From positions 4,154,001 through 4,218,000 of the forward strand of contig NZ_CP087997.1 of assembly GCF_021044565.1 (NCBI RefSeq): 64,000 bases of DNA, written 5' to 3'. Shown piece by piece: positions 25,330 through 33,636 of this stretch. Both the position numbers and the translations under genes were made by a program. The stretch is from Subtercola endophyticus (lineage in GTDB: Bacteria > Actinomycetota > Actinomycetes > Actinomycetales > Microbacteriaceae). Position 1 is the first letter of the stretch; every line of letters begins with the position of its first letter. The notes under the pieces are model-generated. The model had not been told where the DNA came from. It did not search any database and was given only the letters and a program-made list of their open reading frames with translations.

Positions 25330-27303
25330 TCAGCCTTGAGGCGGGAGCTCGGGGTCGGACGCGGGAACACCCCATCGTTCCGCTGCGCGAGAGCCCGCGT
25401 CTCGGGCGGGCGTCGCAGGTGCGTGGCTCTCAGATGCACCGCCGTCGCGCCGAACCTGACCGACGCCGTCACCCTGACCGTCGCCGTCACGCCGGCCCTG
25501 ACCGTCGCCCTGCCCCTGACGTCGTGCGACGCCGTTGCCCTGCCCGAAGCTCGGGTGATCACGGCGCGCGCTCGGGTCTGAGGAGGTGGGGAGGCTTTGG
25601 TCGATGCTGTCACGAAACTCGGCGCGGGCGCGCCTCTTGGCATCGGCCACACCCTCGGCGGCGGAACGGAGGAAGGGCACGCCGTCATCGAGTCGCCTAC
25701 CCGATCGCCTCGCGGATTCACGGGCGGACCGGTGACCGGGATTCGGCCCGCCGATCGCAGAAGGCGGCGTGGGCGCCTTGGGTGCCGCGGGCGCCGCGGG
25801 CGCCGCGGGCGCAGGCCCGGAGGCGAACGTCTTGTCGCCGTCGACCGAGTGCTCTGCAGGCTTCGCCGCCTGTCTGGGCGCAGCACCCGGGCCGCCCCCG
25901 GGAAGGCGCGACGCCGCACTCGCGCCGCCCGCGGGAGTGCGGGGCGCCGCACCCGGGTTGGTCGCGGTGAGGCGGGGCGCCGTGCCGAATGCTCGGTGGA
26001 ACGCCGGCTTGATCTGCGTCTCGTGAGGCCCCAGAACGTCGCCGAAACCGAGACGGCGCGCCTCGGTCGCTCGCAGCGCCGACGACGTGACCTGACGTAC
26101 CTCGCCCGCCAAGCTGATCTCGCCGAAGGCGACGAAGCCGCTGGGCATGGGGCTGTCGCTGTACGCAGACGCGATGGCGAGTGCGATCGCCAGATCGGCG
26201 GCCGGCTCGACGAGTTTCACGCCGCCGACGGTGGAGACGTAGACGTCTTTGTCGGAGAGCTTCAGCTTGAGTCGCCGTTCGAGAACGGCGAGCAGCATCG
26301 ACACTCGTGACGAGTCGACACCGTTGGTGACCCGTCGCGGGTTCGGGGCATTCGTCGTGATCACCAGCGCCTGCACCTCGACGGGGAGCGCGCGCCGGCC
26401 CTCGAGCGCGATCGTGACGCAGGTTCCGGTGGTCGGCTCGACGGCGTTACTGAGGAACAACCCGCTCGGGTCGCTCACCTCACGGATGCCCGCCCCCGTC
26501 ATCTCGAAACACCCGACCTCATCGGTGGGCCCGAACCGGTTCTTCAGCGTGCGAACGAACCGCAGTGCGGTCTGGCGGTCGCCTTCGAACTGGCAGACCA
26601 CGTCGACGAGGTGCTCGAGAACGCGAGGCCCGGCGATGTTGCCGTCTTTGGTGACGTGCCCCACCAGCAGAATCGGCAGTGCGCGCTCTTTCGCCACCCG
26701 AATCAGTGCCGACGCGACCGCGCGCACCTGAGCGGGGCTGCCCGCCCCACTGTCGAGCGCCGAGTTCGCGACGGTCTGCACGGAGTCGACGATGACGAGG
26801 TGCGGCATCACCGCGTCGATCTGCCCGAGAATGGTGGCGAGGTCTGTTTCGGCCGCGAGCATGAGCGTGGGTGAGAGCGATTGGGTTCGGTCGGCGCGCA
26901 TCTTGATCTGCCCGACGGACTCTTCGGCGCTGACGTACAGCACCCGCAGATGCTCTTGAGCGGCTCGCGCCGCAACTTCGAGCAGCAGGGTCGACTTGCC
27001 CACCCCCGGTTCACCCGACAACAGGATGGTCGCCCCGGGCACCAGACCGCCGCCCAGCACACGATCGAATTCGCCGATACCGGTCGCCCAGTGTGTGGTC
27101 GCGTCGGTGTCGATCTCGGTGATGGGCCGGGCGATGCTTCCTTCGTCGACCTTCACGGCCTTCACCTGCCCGGCGGTCGCGGCGCTCTCGAGTGCCGAGA
27201 CGACGGTTCCCCACGACTGGCACTCACCGCAGCGGCCGGCCCAACGAGGGGTCGTCCACCCGCACTCGGTGCACTTGAAGTTGGAGATCGGCTTTGTGGG
27301 CAT
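25330..27303 (-). CDS. radA: DNA repair protein RadA with unusual C-terminal tail
   Basis: The first about 455 residues are a standard RadA, a RecA-like branch-migration helicase for recombination intermediates: zinc finger CTECGWTTPRWAGRCGEC, Walker A GEPGVGKST, KNRFGPTDEVG and a Lon-like C-terminal domain (VSTVGGVKLVEPAADLAIALAI). After GFGDVLGPHETQIKPAF a further 200 residues follow. They are Ala/Gly/Arg/Asp-rich with repeats (GQGDGQGRRDGDGQGDG) and have no recognised domain. Typical RadA proteins end near residue 455-460. TATCGT lies 6 bases before ATG 27303, suggesting a leaderless mRNA. Confidence 0.95.
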   Translation of the reverse strand: MPTKPISNFKCTECGWTTPRWAGRCGECQSWGTVVSALESAATAGQVKAVKVDEGSIARPITEIDTDATTHWATGIGEFDRVLGGGLVPGATILLSGEPGVGKSTLLLEVAARAAQEHLRVLYVSAEESVGQIKMRADRTQSLSPTLMLAAETDLATILGQIDAVMPHLVIVDSVQTVANSALDSGAGSPAQVRAVASALIRVAKERALPILLVGHVTKDGNIAGPRVLEHLVDVVCQFEGDRQTALRFVRTLKNRFGPTDEVGCFEMTGAGIREVSDPSGLFLSNAVEPTTGTCVTIALEGRRALPVEVQALVITTNAPNPRRVTNGVDSSRVSMLLAVLERRLKLKLSDKDVYVSTVGGVKLVEPAADLAIALAIASAYSDSPMPSGFVAFGEISLAGEVRQVTSSALRATEARRLGFGDVLGPHETQIKPAFHRAFGTAPRLTATNPGAAPRTPAGGASAASRLPGGGPGAAPRQAAKPAEHSVDGDKTFASGPAPAAPAAPAAPKAPTPPSAIGGPNPGHRSARESARRSGRRLDDGVPFLRSAAEGVADAKRRARAEFRDSIDQSLPTSSDPSARRDHPSFGQGNGVARRQGQGDGQGRRDGDGQGDGVGQVRRDGGASESHAPATPARDAGSRAAERWGVPASDPELPPQG

Positions 27304-27390
27304 GCCTCAACGATAGGTGCGGCCACCGACACCGTGAGGCCGACGCCCCGAGTTGTGCAGAGAAGGCCGCGGTGCGTGGTTGTGGAGAAG

Positions 27391-28182
27391 TCAGTCCTCG
27401 AAGTCGTCTTCTTCGACGAACGCCTTGCCGCTGGCCCGCTTGCCCTGTGCGGCCAGTGTCGCCGCGCGCTCGGCAAGCCGGCGCTTCACCTCGTTCTGGG
27501 CGTCTTCGACGACCTGCGCATCGAGCGCAGGCTGGGACTTCTGCGGCGCCCCGTGGTACTTCTCGATGTACGCGTCGAGCTCAGGGCCGGAGGTCCACGA
27601 CGTGATGAGGCAGTACCGAGGCGAGGGCCCGACCTGCCACACCGCGTGCCAGAACCGCTGCGTGTCGACGATGACCTGCGTGCCGGCGGGCAACGGGATG
27701 CGTACCTCTGTCGCCGGGTCGAACCGGTCTTCGCGCAAGATCAACAACGAGTCAGGGTCGTCGCTGAGGTTGAAGAAGCCCCGCACGATCCACCCCGTGC
27801 CGTCGGGATTCAGCCGATTGTTGTCATCCTGATGCAAGTTGTAGATGGCATTGACATAGTCGTTGGGCTGCAGCTCGATCACGCGAGAACGCCCGATGTT
27901 CGCTCCCGGCTCTTCGGCGCGCGCCTTCAGAATCGGCGCCTTCTCGACATTGGCCTGCACCCAGACCCCGTCTTTGTCGGTGCGCGGGGGAGTGTGGTTC
28001 CAGAATCCGTTGCACTCCATCTCGCCGAACGCGCTGGCGAGCGGGGCGAAACGCGTGTCTCCCGACGACTTCCAGTCGACGTACTCGAGGTCGAGCCACT
28101 CTGCGGGATCTTTCGACTGATCGTACGAATCCAGCACGACATAACCCGTGTCTGCGAAGGCAGCAGATCTGATGTAGCTCAA
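27391..28182 (-). CDS. Putative iron-regulated 2OG-Fe(II) oxygenase-like protein
   Basis: A 263-residue soluble protein. NLHQDDNNRLNPDGTGWIVRGFFNLSDDP followed by QRFWHAVWQVGPSPRYCLITSW gives a possible His-X-Asp...His iron site with a downstream Arg, on a double-stranded beta-helix pattern, as in 2-oxoglutarate oxygenases. I infer the fold from motif order only. The start is TTG 28182 with GAAAGGG 7 bases upstream. A DtxR/IdeR-like box lies 43 bases upstream, so the gene is probably repressed by iron. The tail (EEDDFED) is acidic. The substrate is unknown. Confidence 0.55.
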   Translation of the reverse strand: MSYIRSAAFADTGYVVLDSYDQSKDPAEWLDLEYVDWKSSGDTRFAPLASAFGEMECNGFWNHTPPRTDKDGVWVQANVEKAPILKARAEEPGANIGRSRVIELQPNDYVNAIYNLHQDDNNRLNPDGTGWIVRGFFNLSDDPDSLLILREDRFDPATEVRIPLPAGTQVIVDTQRFWHAVWQVGPSPRYCLITSWTSGPELDAYIEKYHGAPQKSQPALDAQVVEDAQNEVKRRLAERAATLAAQGKRASGKAFVEEDDFED

Positions 28183-28224
28183 GAATGGCCCTTTCTCACA
28201 GAGACCACGCGCGTTTGTACATGA

Positions 28225-28243
28225 TCTAGTAAGGCGAGCCTAA
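28225..28243 (-). promoter_or_regulatory. DtxR/IdeR-like iron box
   Basis: On the minus strand the 19 bases TTAGGCTCGCCTTACTAGA match the actinobacterial DtxR/IdeR operator (TTAGGTTAGGCTAACCTAA) at about 13 positions. The centre lies about 50 bases before the TTG start, in the promoter region. The GC-rich stretch to 28393 shows nothing else. Confidence 0.6.
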
Positions 28244-28393
28244 CACCCGGGCCTCCCGCAACGCCCGAGATTACGGGCAGCGATGGCCGTGCATCCGGTG
28301 CCCGGACCGGCTTTACCTGGCCGCCGCTGCCCGCCTGCGCGCACACCCGCCAGGCCGGGCTGCGCCCGCCCGCACCCTGCCCGCCCACCTCGC

Positions 28394-29185
28394 CTACTCG
28401 CCCGCCCACCGCCGAAACACCTCGACGTCACGCACCGGCTGCCGCTGCCCGCCCGACAGCACGATGTCGTCGCCGTCGACACTCAACTGCGTGCGATGCG
28501 CCGCCAGCGCCCGAAACTTCGCCGCACGATACTCCCCGAGCGGCACGACCACGTCGCCGCCCTCCGCCTCCGCAGCGCTCGGCACGATCGTATAGAGGGG
28601 GAGCCCCGAACGTTCGGCGGCCGCGACAGCTGCGTCGTGCATGCGCACGTGATCCGGATGCCCGTATCCGCCCCGCGCGTCGTAACTCACCAGCACGTGC
28701 GGGTGCACGTCTGCGATGACGGAGAGTACATCGTCGACCACCTCATCGAGCGGGGCGAGGCTGAACGCGTCGGATGGAGCATCCGGGGCCGCCTCGGCGA
28801 ACCCCGACGCCCCCCACGTCATGCCCGAGTCGCTGTACCGGCGGGGCGCGCGGGTGGATGCCCGGGCATCTGCCGCGCCCAGAAACCGATGATCGGTCAC
28901 GCCCAGCTCGCGCATCGCGGCATCGAGTTCAGCCACCCGCACCTCGGCCAGTTCGGCGGTACCCTCGAGGTGCTTCAGCGGCCCTGGAACAACCTCGCCG
29001 CGCTCGCCCCGCGTTGCCGTGACGAGCACGACGCGCACCCGCTCGGCCGCCAGCCGCGCCATCAGGCCGCCCGTGCCGAGCGTCTCGTCGTCGGGGTGCG
29101 CGTGCAGCAGCAGAATGGTCGCGTCGGGAATGCCGCCGTCGCGGCCCACATCGACATCGGGTCGTTTGAGCTCGGGAAACACCAT
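28394..29185 (-). CDS. PIG-L deacetylase, MshB/Mca-like
   Basis: A 263-residue zinc amidohydrolase. AHPDDETLGTGG (residues 29-40) carries the metal-binding His and Asp-Asp, and GYGHPDHVRMHDA carries the second metal site; this order is typical of MshB (mycothiol precursor deacetylase) and Mca. MshB removes the acetyl group from GlcNAc-inositol in mycothiol synthesis. Which of the two it is cannot be settled here. TAGGGT lies 6 bases before ATG 29185. It follows rtcB on the same strand, separated by a long inverted repeat. Confidence 0.75.
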   Translation of the reverse strand: MVFPELKRPDVDVGRDGGIPDATILLLHAHPDDETLGTGGLMARLAAERVRVVLVTATRGERGEVVPGPLKHLEGTAELAEVRVAELDAAMRELGVTDHRFLGAADARASTRAPRRYSDSGMTWGASGFAEAAPDAPSDAFSLAPLDEVVDDVLSVIADVHPHVLVSYDARGGYGHPDHVRMHDAAVAAAERSGLPLYTIVPSAAEAEGGDVVVPLGEYRAAKFRALAAHRTQLSVDGDDIVLSGGQRQPVRDVEVFRRWAGE

Positions 29186-29238
29186 GGCTCCACCCTATGC
29201 GCGGCTCGACGCGCCGCCGGGACGAGCGGCACGGCGGT

Positions 29239-29305
29239 GATAACTAAGGAGATACCCAGTGCGGCACCACATATCGCCTCGGCGGGCTGCATCTCCTTAG
29301 TTATC
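29239..29305. repeat. Long inverted repeat between rtcB and the deacetylase
   Basis: Fifteen-base arms (gataactaaggagat and its exact complement at 29291-29305) surround a 37-base loop. It sits in the gap between two minus-strand genes and may end rtcB transcription or act as a separate palindromic element. Confidence 0.75.
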
Positions 29306-29320
29306 CACGGCACCCCCGCC

Positions 29321-30511
29321 TCAGTTGCCCTTCACGTTGAGAATCTGGCGCAGCGTGTGCCGCACCTCCACCAGCTCGGCCGCATCGGCCATCACCTGGT
29401 CGATCGGCTTGTACGCCGCAGGAATCTCGTCGATGAAGGCATCGGTGTCGCGAAACTCGATGCCCACCATCGCTTCACGCAACTGTTCGTGCGTGAAGGT
29501 GCGCCGCGCCGCCGAGCGGGAGTACGACCGGCCCGCACCGTGCGGCGACGACTCCAGTGCGACCGGGTTGCCGAGCCCGGCCACCACGTACGAGGCCGTT
29601 CCCATCGAGCCTGGGATGAGCCCGGGCTGACCCTTGCGAGCCGAGATCGCGCCCTTTCGCGAGAGCCAGACGCTCTTGCCGTAGTGCCTCTCTTTCTCGG
29701 TGAAGTTGTGGTGGCAGTTGATGCGCTCCCGCTCGACGATCGGTACGGTCATCCACTCACTGAGCTGACGAATGACGCGATCCATCATCTCTTCGCGGTT
29801 GAGCAGAGCGAACCGCTGCGCCCAGCGCAGCTCGGCGATGTAGCGGTCGAACTCGTTCGTGCCCTCGACCAGGTAGGCGAGGTCGCGGTCGGGCAGCTCG
29901 ATCCACCACTTCGTCATGAGCGCTTGCGCGACCGCAATGTGGTGTTGTGCGATGCGGTTGCCGATGCCTCGGCTGCCCGAGTGCAAGAACACCCACACCG
30001 CGCCGTTCTCGTCGAGCGAGACTTCGATGAAGTGGTTTCCGCTGCCGAGAGTGCCCAGCTGCCGCTCCCACTCGCGAACGTAGCTCGCAGGGTCGAACCC
30101 CGATTCCGTGGCGAGCGTGCGCAGCTCTTCGACGCGCGGCACGGCTGTCGCCACGATCTTGTTGTTCTTGCCGCCCGCCGACAGCGGAATGGCCCGCTCG
30201 ATCTGTTCGCGCAACTCCCGCAGTGGCGCTCCAGCTGTGACGCGAGCGTCGACATCGGATGCCGTGAACTGCGTTCTGACTGCGATCATGCCGCAGCCGA
30301 TGTCGATGTCGACGCCGACGGCAGCCGGCATGACTGCGCCGAGCGTCGGGATGACCGAGCCGACCGTTGCGCCGAGGCCCAAGTGGGCGTCGGGCATCAG
30401 TGCCAGGTGAGGGTAGATGAACGGCATGCTCGACGAGGTGCGGGCCTGTTCGAGTGTGTTGTCTTCGAGCAGACTGGCCCAGCTGAGCAAGCGTTCAGTG
30501 ATTTTCTTCAT
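29321..30511 (-). CDS. rtcB: RtcB family RNA ligase
   Basis: A 396-residue RNA-splicing ligase family protein that joins 3'-phosphate or 2',3'-cyclic phosphate RNA ends to 5'-OH ends using GTP and Mn2+. Metal and active-site segments are visible: GVDIDIGCGM, LGSGNHFIEV, HSGSRGIG, NCHHNFTE and SPHGAGRSYSR, in which the His would carry the guanylate. The start ATG 30511 follows GAAAGG; the longer open frame upstream overlaps a terminator and is unlikely. It is preceded by a small ORF and a hairpin (30561-30728), suggesting leader control. Confidence 0.9.
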   Translation of the reverse strand: MKKITERLLSWASLLEDNTLEQARTSSSMPFIYPHLALMPDAHLGLGATVGSVIPTLGAVMPAAVGVDIDIGCGMIAVRTQFTASDVDARVTAGAPLRELREQIERAIPLSAGGKNNKIVATAVPRVEELRTLATESGFDPASYVREWERQLGTLGSGNHFIEVSLDENGAVWVFLHSGSRGIGNRIAQHHIAVAQALMTKWWIELPDRDLAYLVEGTNEFDRYIAELRWAQRFALLNREEMMDRVIRQLSEWMTVPIVERERINCHHNFTEKERHYGKSVWLSRKGAISARKGQPGLIPGSMGTASYVVAGLGNPVALESSPHGAGRSYSRSAARRTFTHEQLREAMVGIEFRDTDAFIDEIPAAYKPIDQVMADAAELVEVRHTLRQILNVKGN

Positions 30512-30560
30512 GACCTTTCGTTTCTGTGGATTGCAGCACAATGAGTGCCGCGGGGTGACG

Positions 30561-30596
30561 CAAAAGAAGCCCTCGACCTCGACGGTCGGGGGCTTC
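30561..30596 (-). terminator. Rho-independent terminator between leader ORF and rtcB
   Basis: On the minus strand a 13-bp stem (gaagcccccgacc pairing with ggtcgagggcttc, one mismatch) and a short loop are followed by TTTT. It lies after the small ORF and before rtcB. Confidence 0.75.
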
Positions 30597-30617
30597 GGTG
30601 AAGACGGGTGAGGGTCT

Positions 30618-30728
30618 CTACGAAGCGTCGATGGGGTCGAGTACTGTCGGGTCGGCAAGCGGCTGGAGGCCGCGCTGATTCATTTTCGGCAGGGAGACGT
30701 GATCGAGATGCACGGTGAGCGTGTACAT
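30618..30728 (-). CDS. Small ORF (36 aa), possible leader of rtcB
   Basis: A 36-residue ORF starting at ATG 30728, with GAGAGGAAA 8 bases upstream, a good actinobacterial ribosome site. The sequence begins MYTLTVHLDHVSLPKMNQRG and ends DPTVLDPIDAS, with no membrane segment. It is followed by the terminator at 30561 and then rtcB. This arrangement suggests a cis-acting leader peptide, although a stand-alone small protein is equally possible. I found no family. Confidence 0.45.
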   Translation of the reverse strand: MYTLTVHLDHVSLPKMNQRGLQPLADPTVLDPIDAS

Positions 30729-30835
30729 GTCTCGATTTCCTCTCGGTTCACTCGGGTGCCAGGCGGCACAGCCTTGCGACGTTACCGGAGGCGTCGAGTC
30801 TCTGTCAACTCGCCAGATGCGGTATTTTGGCAAGG

Positions 30836-31732
30836 GTGACCACCCGTCGTGAAGAGCAGCTGCGCGACGAAGCGCTCGGCGACATCGACTGGGCCACGCC
30901 GCCCGAGGGCGTCACGGCGTCGACGTTCGAGGCGCCGAGCGGGCCGCTCGCGGTCTGGGAGGCGGGGGAGGCCGGGCATCCGCGGGTCGTTCTGCTCGCC
31001 GGGGTCACGGGCTCGAAAGAAGACTTCTTCTACATCTTCGGCGAACTCGTATCGCGGGGCTATCACGTGCAGAGTTACGACCTCGCCGGGCAGTACGAAT
31101 CGCACCAGGCGGGCCCCGAGAACCTGTCACCGCCGAAGAAGCACTACGACTACGCGCTCTTCACCGACGATCTCGTCGCCTACCTGCGGCAGGGTGAGAC
31201 CCCGGCGCACCTGCTCGGCTACTCGTTCGCGGGAATCGTGGCCGAGCTGGTGACCGCCGAGCATCCGGAGCTCGTCGCCAGCCTCACCCTGCTCGGGGCG
31301 CCGCCGGAGCCCGGGCAGTCATTCCGTGGCGTCAAGCGCCTCGGAGCGTTCTCGACCAACGCCCCGAACCGCGTCGCCGCCGCCCTCATGCGCTGGGGCG
31401 TCGTGGTGAACGTCTTGCACGTGCGACCCGGTCGGTTGCGGTTCGTCAAGGCGCGTTTCGCCTACACTCGGCGGTCGTCGCACGCCGACATCATGGGGTT
31501 GATGAAATGGGTTCCGGATGTTCGTGAAGAACTTCGAGCGTCGGGAATCCCGATCGACGTGGCGGTGGGTGAGCACGATCTGTGGCCAACGGCGCTTCAC
31601 GCGGCCAACGCCGAGGCGCTCGGAGCCCGCCTGCACGTTTATCGCACCGGTCACAGCCCCTGTGAAGACGCCCCGTACGAGCTCAGTTTCGACCTGCTCG
31701 ACCTGTTCGAGCGCAGCCGCACCGCGGGCTGA
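30836..31732 (+). CDS. Alpha/beta-hydrolase
   Basis: A 298-residue hydrolase. The core shows LLAGVTGSKEDFFYIFGEL, YDLAGQYES, the nucleophile elbow GYSFAG (Ser in LLGYSFAGIVAEL), the acid in VAVGEHDLWPT and the probable His in RTGHSPCED. The start GTG 30836 is chosen because TATTTT lies 7 bases upstream, fitting a leaderless mRNA; TTG 30827 is an alternative. The last 414 bases overlap, on the other strand, the tail of the glycosyltransferase ORF. The substrate is unknown. Confidence 0.8.
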   Translation: MTTRREEQLRDEALGDIDWATPPEGVTASTFEAPSGPLAVWEAGEAGHPRVVLLAGVTGSKEDFFYIFGELVSRGYHVQSYDLAGQYESHQAGPENLSPPKKHYDYALFTDDLVAYLRQGETPAHLLGYSFAGIVAELVTAEHPELVASLTLLGAPPEPGQSFRGVKRLGAFSTNAPNRVAAALMRWGVVVNVLHVRPGRLRFVKARFAYTRRSSHADIMGLMKWVPDVREELRASGIPIDVAVGEHDLWPTALHAANAEALGARLHVYRTGHSPCEDAPYELSFDLLDLFERSRTAG

Positions 31733-33202
31733 GCTGCGTTCGGCGCGCAGCCGGCGCGTGTTCGCGCGTCGATTCTGGCTCCAAACGGCGGCGGATGCGA
31801 CCGAGATCGACGCGCGAGCGCGAGATGTGGAGCGGCGGCTGTGCGCGGGAGTGGGCGGTGCGGCAGTGCGGGGCGCGGGAGTGCGGGGTGCGGGAGCGCG
31901 GGATGCGCCAGTGCGGGGTGCGGCGGTGCGGGGCGCGGGAGCGCGGGGTGCGGCGGTGCGGGGTGCGGCGGTGCGCGGTGCGGCAGTGCGGGATGCGCCG
32001 GCGCCGGCCGGGCCTCTGTCGGGCGGGGTGCTGTCGGGCCGGGTCGAGCGCGGGTCGTGGTTGGCGTGGGGTGCAGGATGCTCGGCTTTCGCCAGGCGGC
32101 GGCTAGGGTGCTCTGCGAAGCGAGTGCGTGCGCCGGCCGCGATACGAGCGGCGACCCGCGTCCACGGGCGCTCTTCGGCCCAGTTCACGCCTAGCGTCGC
32201 GAACGCCCAGTCGAGCCGTCGGCTGAAGCCGCCCAGGGAATCGAACGGGCGGGCTGAGATGGGCATCCGCATTTCTTCGACGAAACGCACCCGCATGGCA
32301 GGCGTGAGGCGCATCGAGATGTCGAAATCGTCGTGCATGCGCGGGTTATCGATGTGCAGGCCCGGCTTGATGCGGCTCCAGGCGCTGGAGCGCAGCGCAA
32401 AGTTCGACCCGAACAGCGGCACGTGCCCCATCAGTGCGCGCACCGCGACGAAGTACCCGCCGAGGTAGAACGTCTCGCCCGCCCAGCGCACCAGCGCGTT
32501 GCTGCCGTAGTACTCGCCAGGGCCGGTGACGCCGGTGAGCCCCGGATCTGCGGTGAAGGCGCGTTCGATCTCTTCGAGCCAGTCGGGCCGGGGAATCGAG
32601 TCGGCGTCGATGCGCGCCATGATGTCGGCCCGCGGCGCCGACCCGGGGGCGACTGCGGTTGCGCCGCCGCTCGTGGCCGCCGCCGCGGGGTTGGCACTCA
32701 TGGCCTCGGTAGGGACACCGGCGAAGTCGTCGCCGGTGGTGGCGCCAACGAGGTCACCGGCAATCGTCGCGGCTGCGCTGGTATCGGCAGTGGTGGCGCC
32801 GGCGAGGTCACCGGCAGTGGTGGCGGCGGCGAGATCATCGCCGGTGGCGGTGGCGGTGGCGGTGGCGGTGGCGGTGGCGGTGGCGCTGGAGACGGCGGCG
32901 AGGTCACCGGTAGTGGTCGCGGCGGCGCTCGCATTGCCCGCTCCAAGCGGATCGGCGGCCAGTACACGGATGCCCGCCACGTAGTCGAACCCCGCGACGG
33001 TGGCGTGCAGGATGCCCGCGACCGGCTCGAAGACGACCGTCACTCCCGCGCGGCGAGCGACCTCTGCCGTCTCATCCGAGCTGCCGTTATCGACCACCAC
33101 GATCTCGTCGGCAGGCCTGGTCTGCCGGGCGAGCGCCGCCAGGCACACCCGAAGCATCTCGGCGTCGTTTCGCGCCGGTATCACCACCGAGATCGAAAGC
33201 AT
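31319..33202 (-). CDS. Family-2 glycosyltransferase with expanded inserts
   Basis: A 627-residue open frame with a clear GT-A glycosyltransferase: SISVVIPARNDAEMLRVCLAAL and EIVVVDNGSSDETAEVAR at the N terminus, MARIDADSIPRPDWL (metal-binding DAD) and MHDDFDISMRLTP (ED/DD motif) later. Between residues 85 and 195 lies a low-complexity insert (ATATATATATA, GDLAGATTA). After about residue 375 come PRTAAPRTAAP-type repeats, and the last about 137 residues are antisense to the neighbouring hydrolase. A normal GT2 would end near residue 370. The tail is probably read-through caused by a lost stop. Confidence 0.75.
   Translation of the reverse strand: MLSISVVIPARNDAEMLRVCLAALARQTRPADEIVVVDNGSSDETAEVARRAGVTVVFEPVAGILHATVAGFDYVAGIRVLAADPLGAGNASAAATTTGDLAAVSSATATATATATATATGDDLAAATTAGDLAGATTADTSAAATIAGDLVGATTGDDFAGVPTEAMSANPAAAATSGGATAVAPGSAPRADIMARIDADSIPRPDWLEEIERAFTADPGLTGVTGPGEYYGSNALVRWAGETFYLGGYFVAVRALMGHVPLFGSNFALRSSAWSRIKPGLHIDNPRMHDDFDISMRLTPAMRVRFVEEMRMPISARPFDSLGGFSRRLDWAFATLGVNWAEERPWTRVAARIAAGARTRFAEHPSRRLAKAEHPAPHANHDPRSTRPDSTPPDRGPAGAGASRTAAPRTAAPRTAAPRAPAPRTAAPRTGASRAPAPRTPAPRTAAPPTPAHSRRSTSRARASISVASAAVWSQNRRANTRRLRAERSSARGAAALEQVEQVETELVRGVFTGAVTGAINVQAGSERLGVGRVKRRWPQIVLTHRHVDRDSRRSKFFTNIRNPFHQPHDVGVRRPPSVGETRLDEPQPTGSHVQDVHHDAPAHEGGGDAVRGVGRERSEALDATE
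32843..32884 (+). repeat. Seven GGTGGC hexanucleotide units inside GT2 gene
   Basis: A pure 7-copy hexamer array encodes the Ala-Thr run of the glycosyltransferase on the minus strand. Hexamer changes keep the reading frame. Confidence 0.9.
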
Positions 33203-33271
33203 TACCCTTCGAGCCTATCGCTCGCGCAGCTCCCACCACCCTCAGCGGGCCCGGTCGTGCTTGGGTTTCGC

Positions 33272-33337
33272 GAGAGCGACCTTTGCGGTCGAGATGAGCC
33301 GCCGGGGCGGTCGCTCTCGACCGCAAACGTCGCTCTC
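33272..33337. repeat. Long inverted repeat upstream of GT2
   Basis: 22-bp arms (33272-33293 and 33316-33337) pair at 21 of 22 positions around a 22-base loop. It is in the gap upstream of the glycosyltransferase start and resembles the ones at 21804 and 60593 in architecture. Confidence 0.8.
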
Positions 33338-33390
33338 GGCGGCGCCGCGCGGGCGCGGGCGGGCGAGCGCGGGTGGGGGCGCGGGCGGGC

Positions 33391-33590
33391 GAGCGCGGGC
33401 GGGGCGCGGGGTGGCGCCGCGCGGGCGGGGACGGGCGAGCGCGGGGTGGCGCAGCGCGGGGGCGGGTGCGGGCGGGGCGGTCGGGCGGGCGAGCGCGGGC
33501 GGGGCGCGGGGTGGCGCCGCGCGGGCGGGGACGGGCGAGCGCGGGGTGGCGCAGCGCGGGGGCGGGTGCGGGCGGGGCGGTCGGGCGGGC
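33391..33590. repeat. Perfect 100-bp tandem duplication, extremely GC-rich
   Basis: 33391-33490 is repeated exactly at 33491-33590. The units are nearly all G and C with gcgggcgggg words and adjoin further GC repeats at 33340-33390 and 33591-33615. No gene is supported in 33340-33636. Confidence 0.85.
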
Positions 33591-33636
33591 GCGGGCGGGC
33601 GGGCGGGCGGCGCGGCTAGATGTACTTGGCCATGAG

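Noticed and set aside
28283..30544. 753-aa plus-strand ORF opposite the deacetylase and rtcB
   Set aside because: It spans two well-supported genes, an inverted repeat and an intergenic gap on the other strand.
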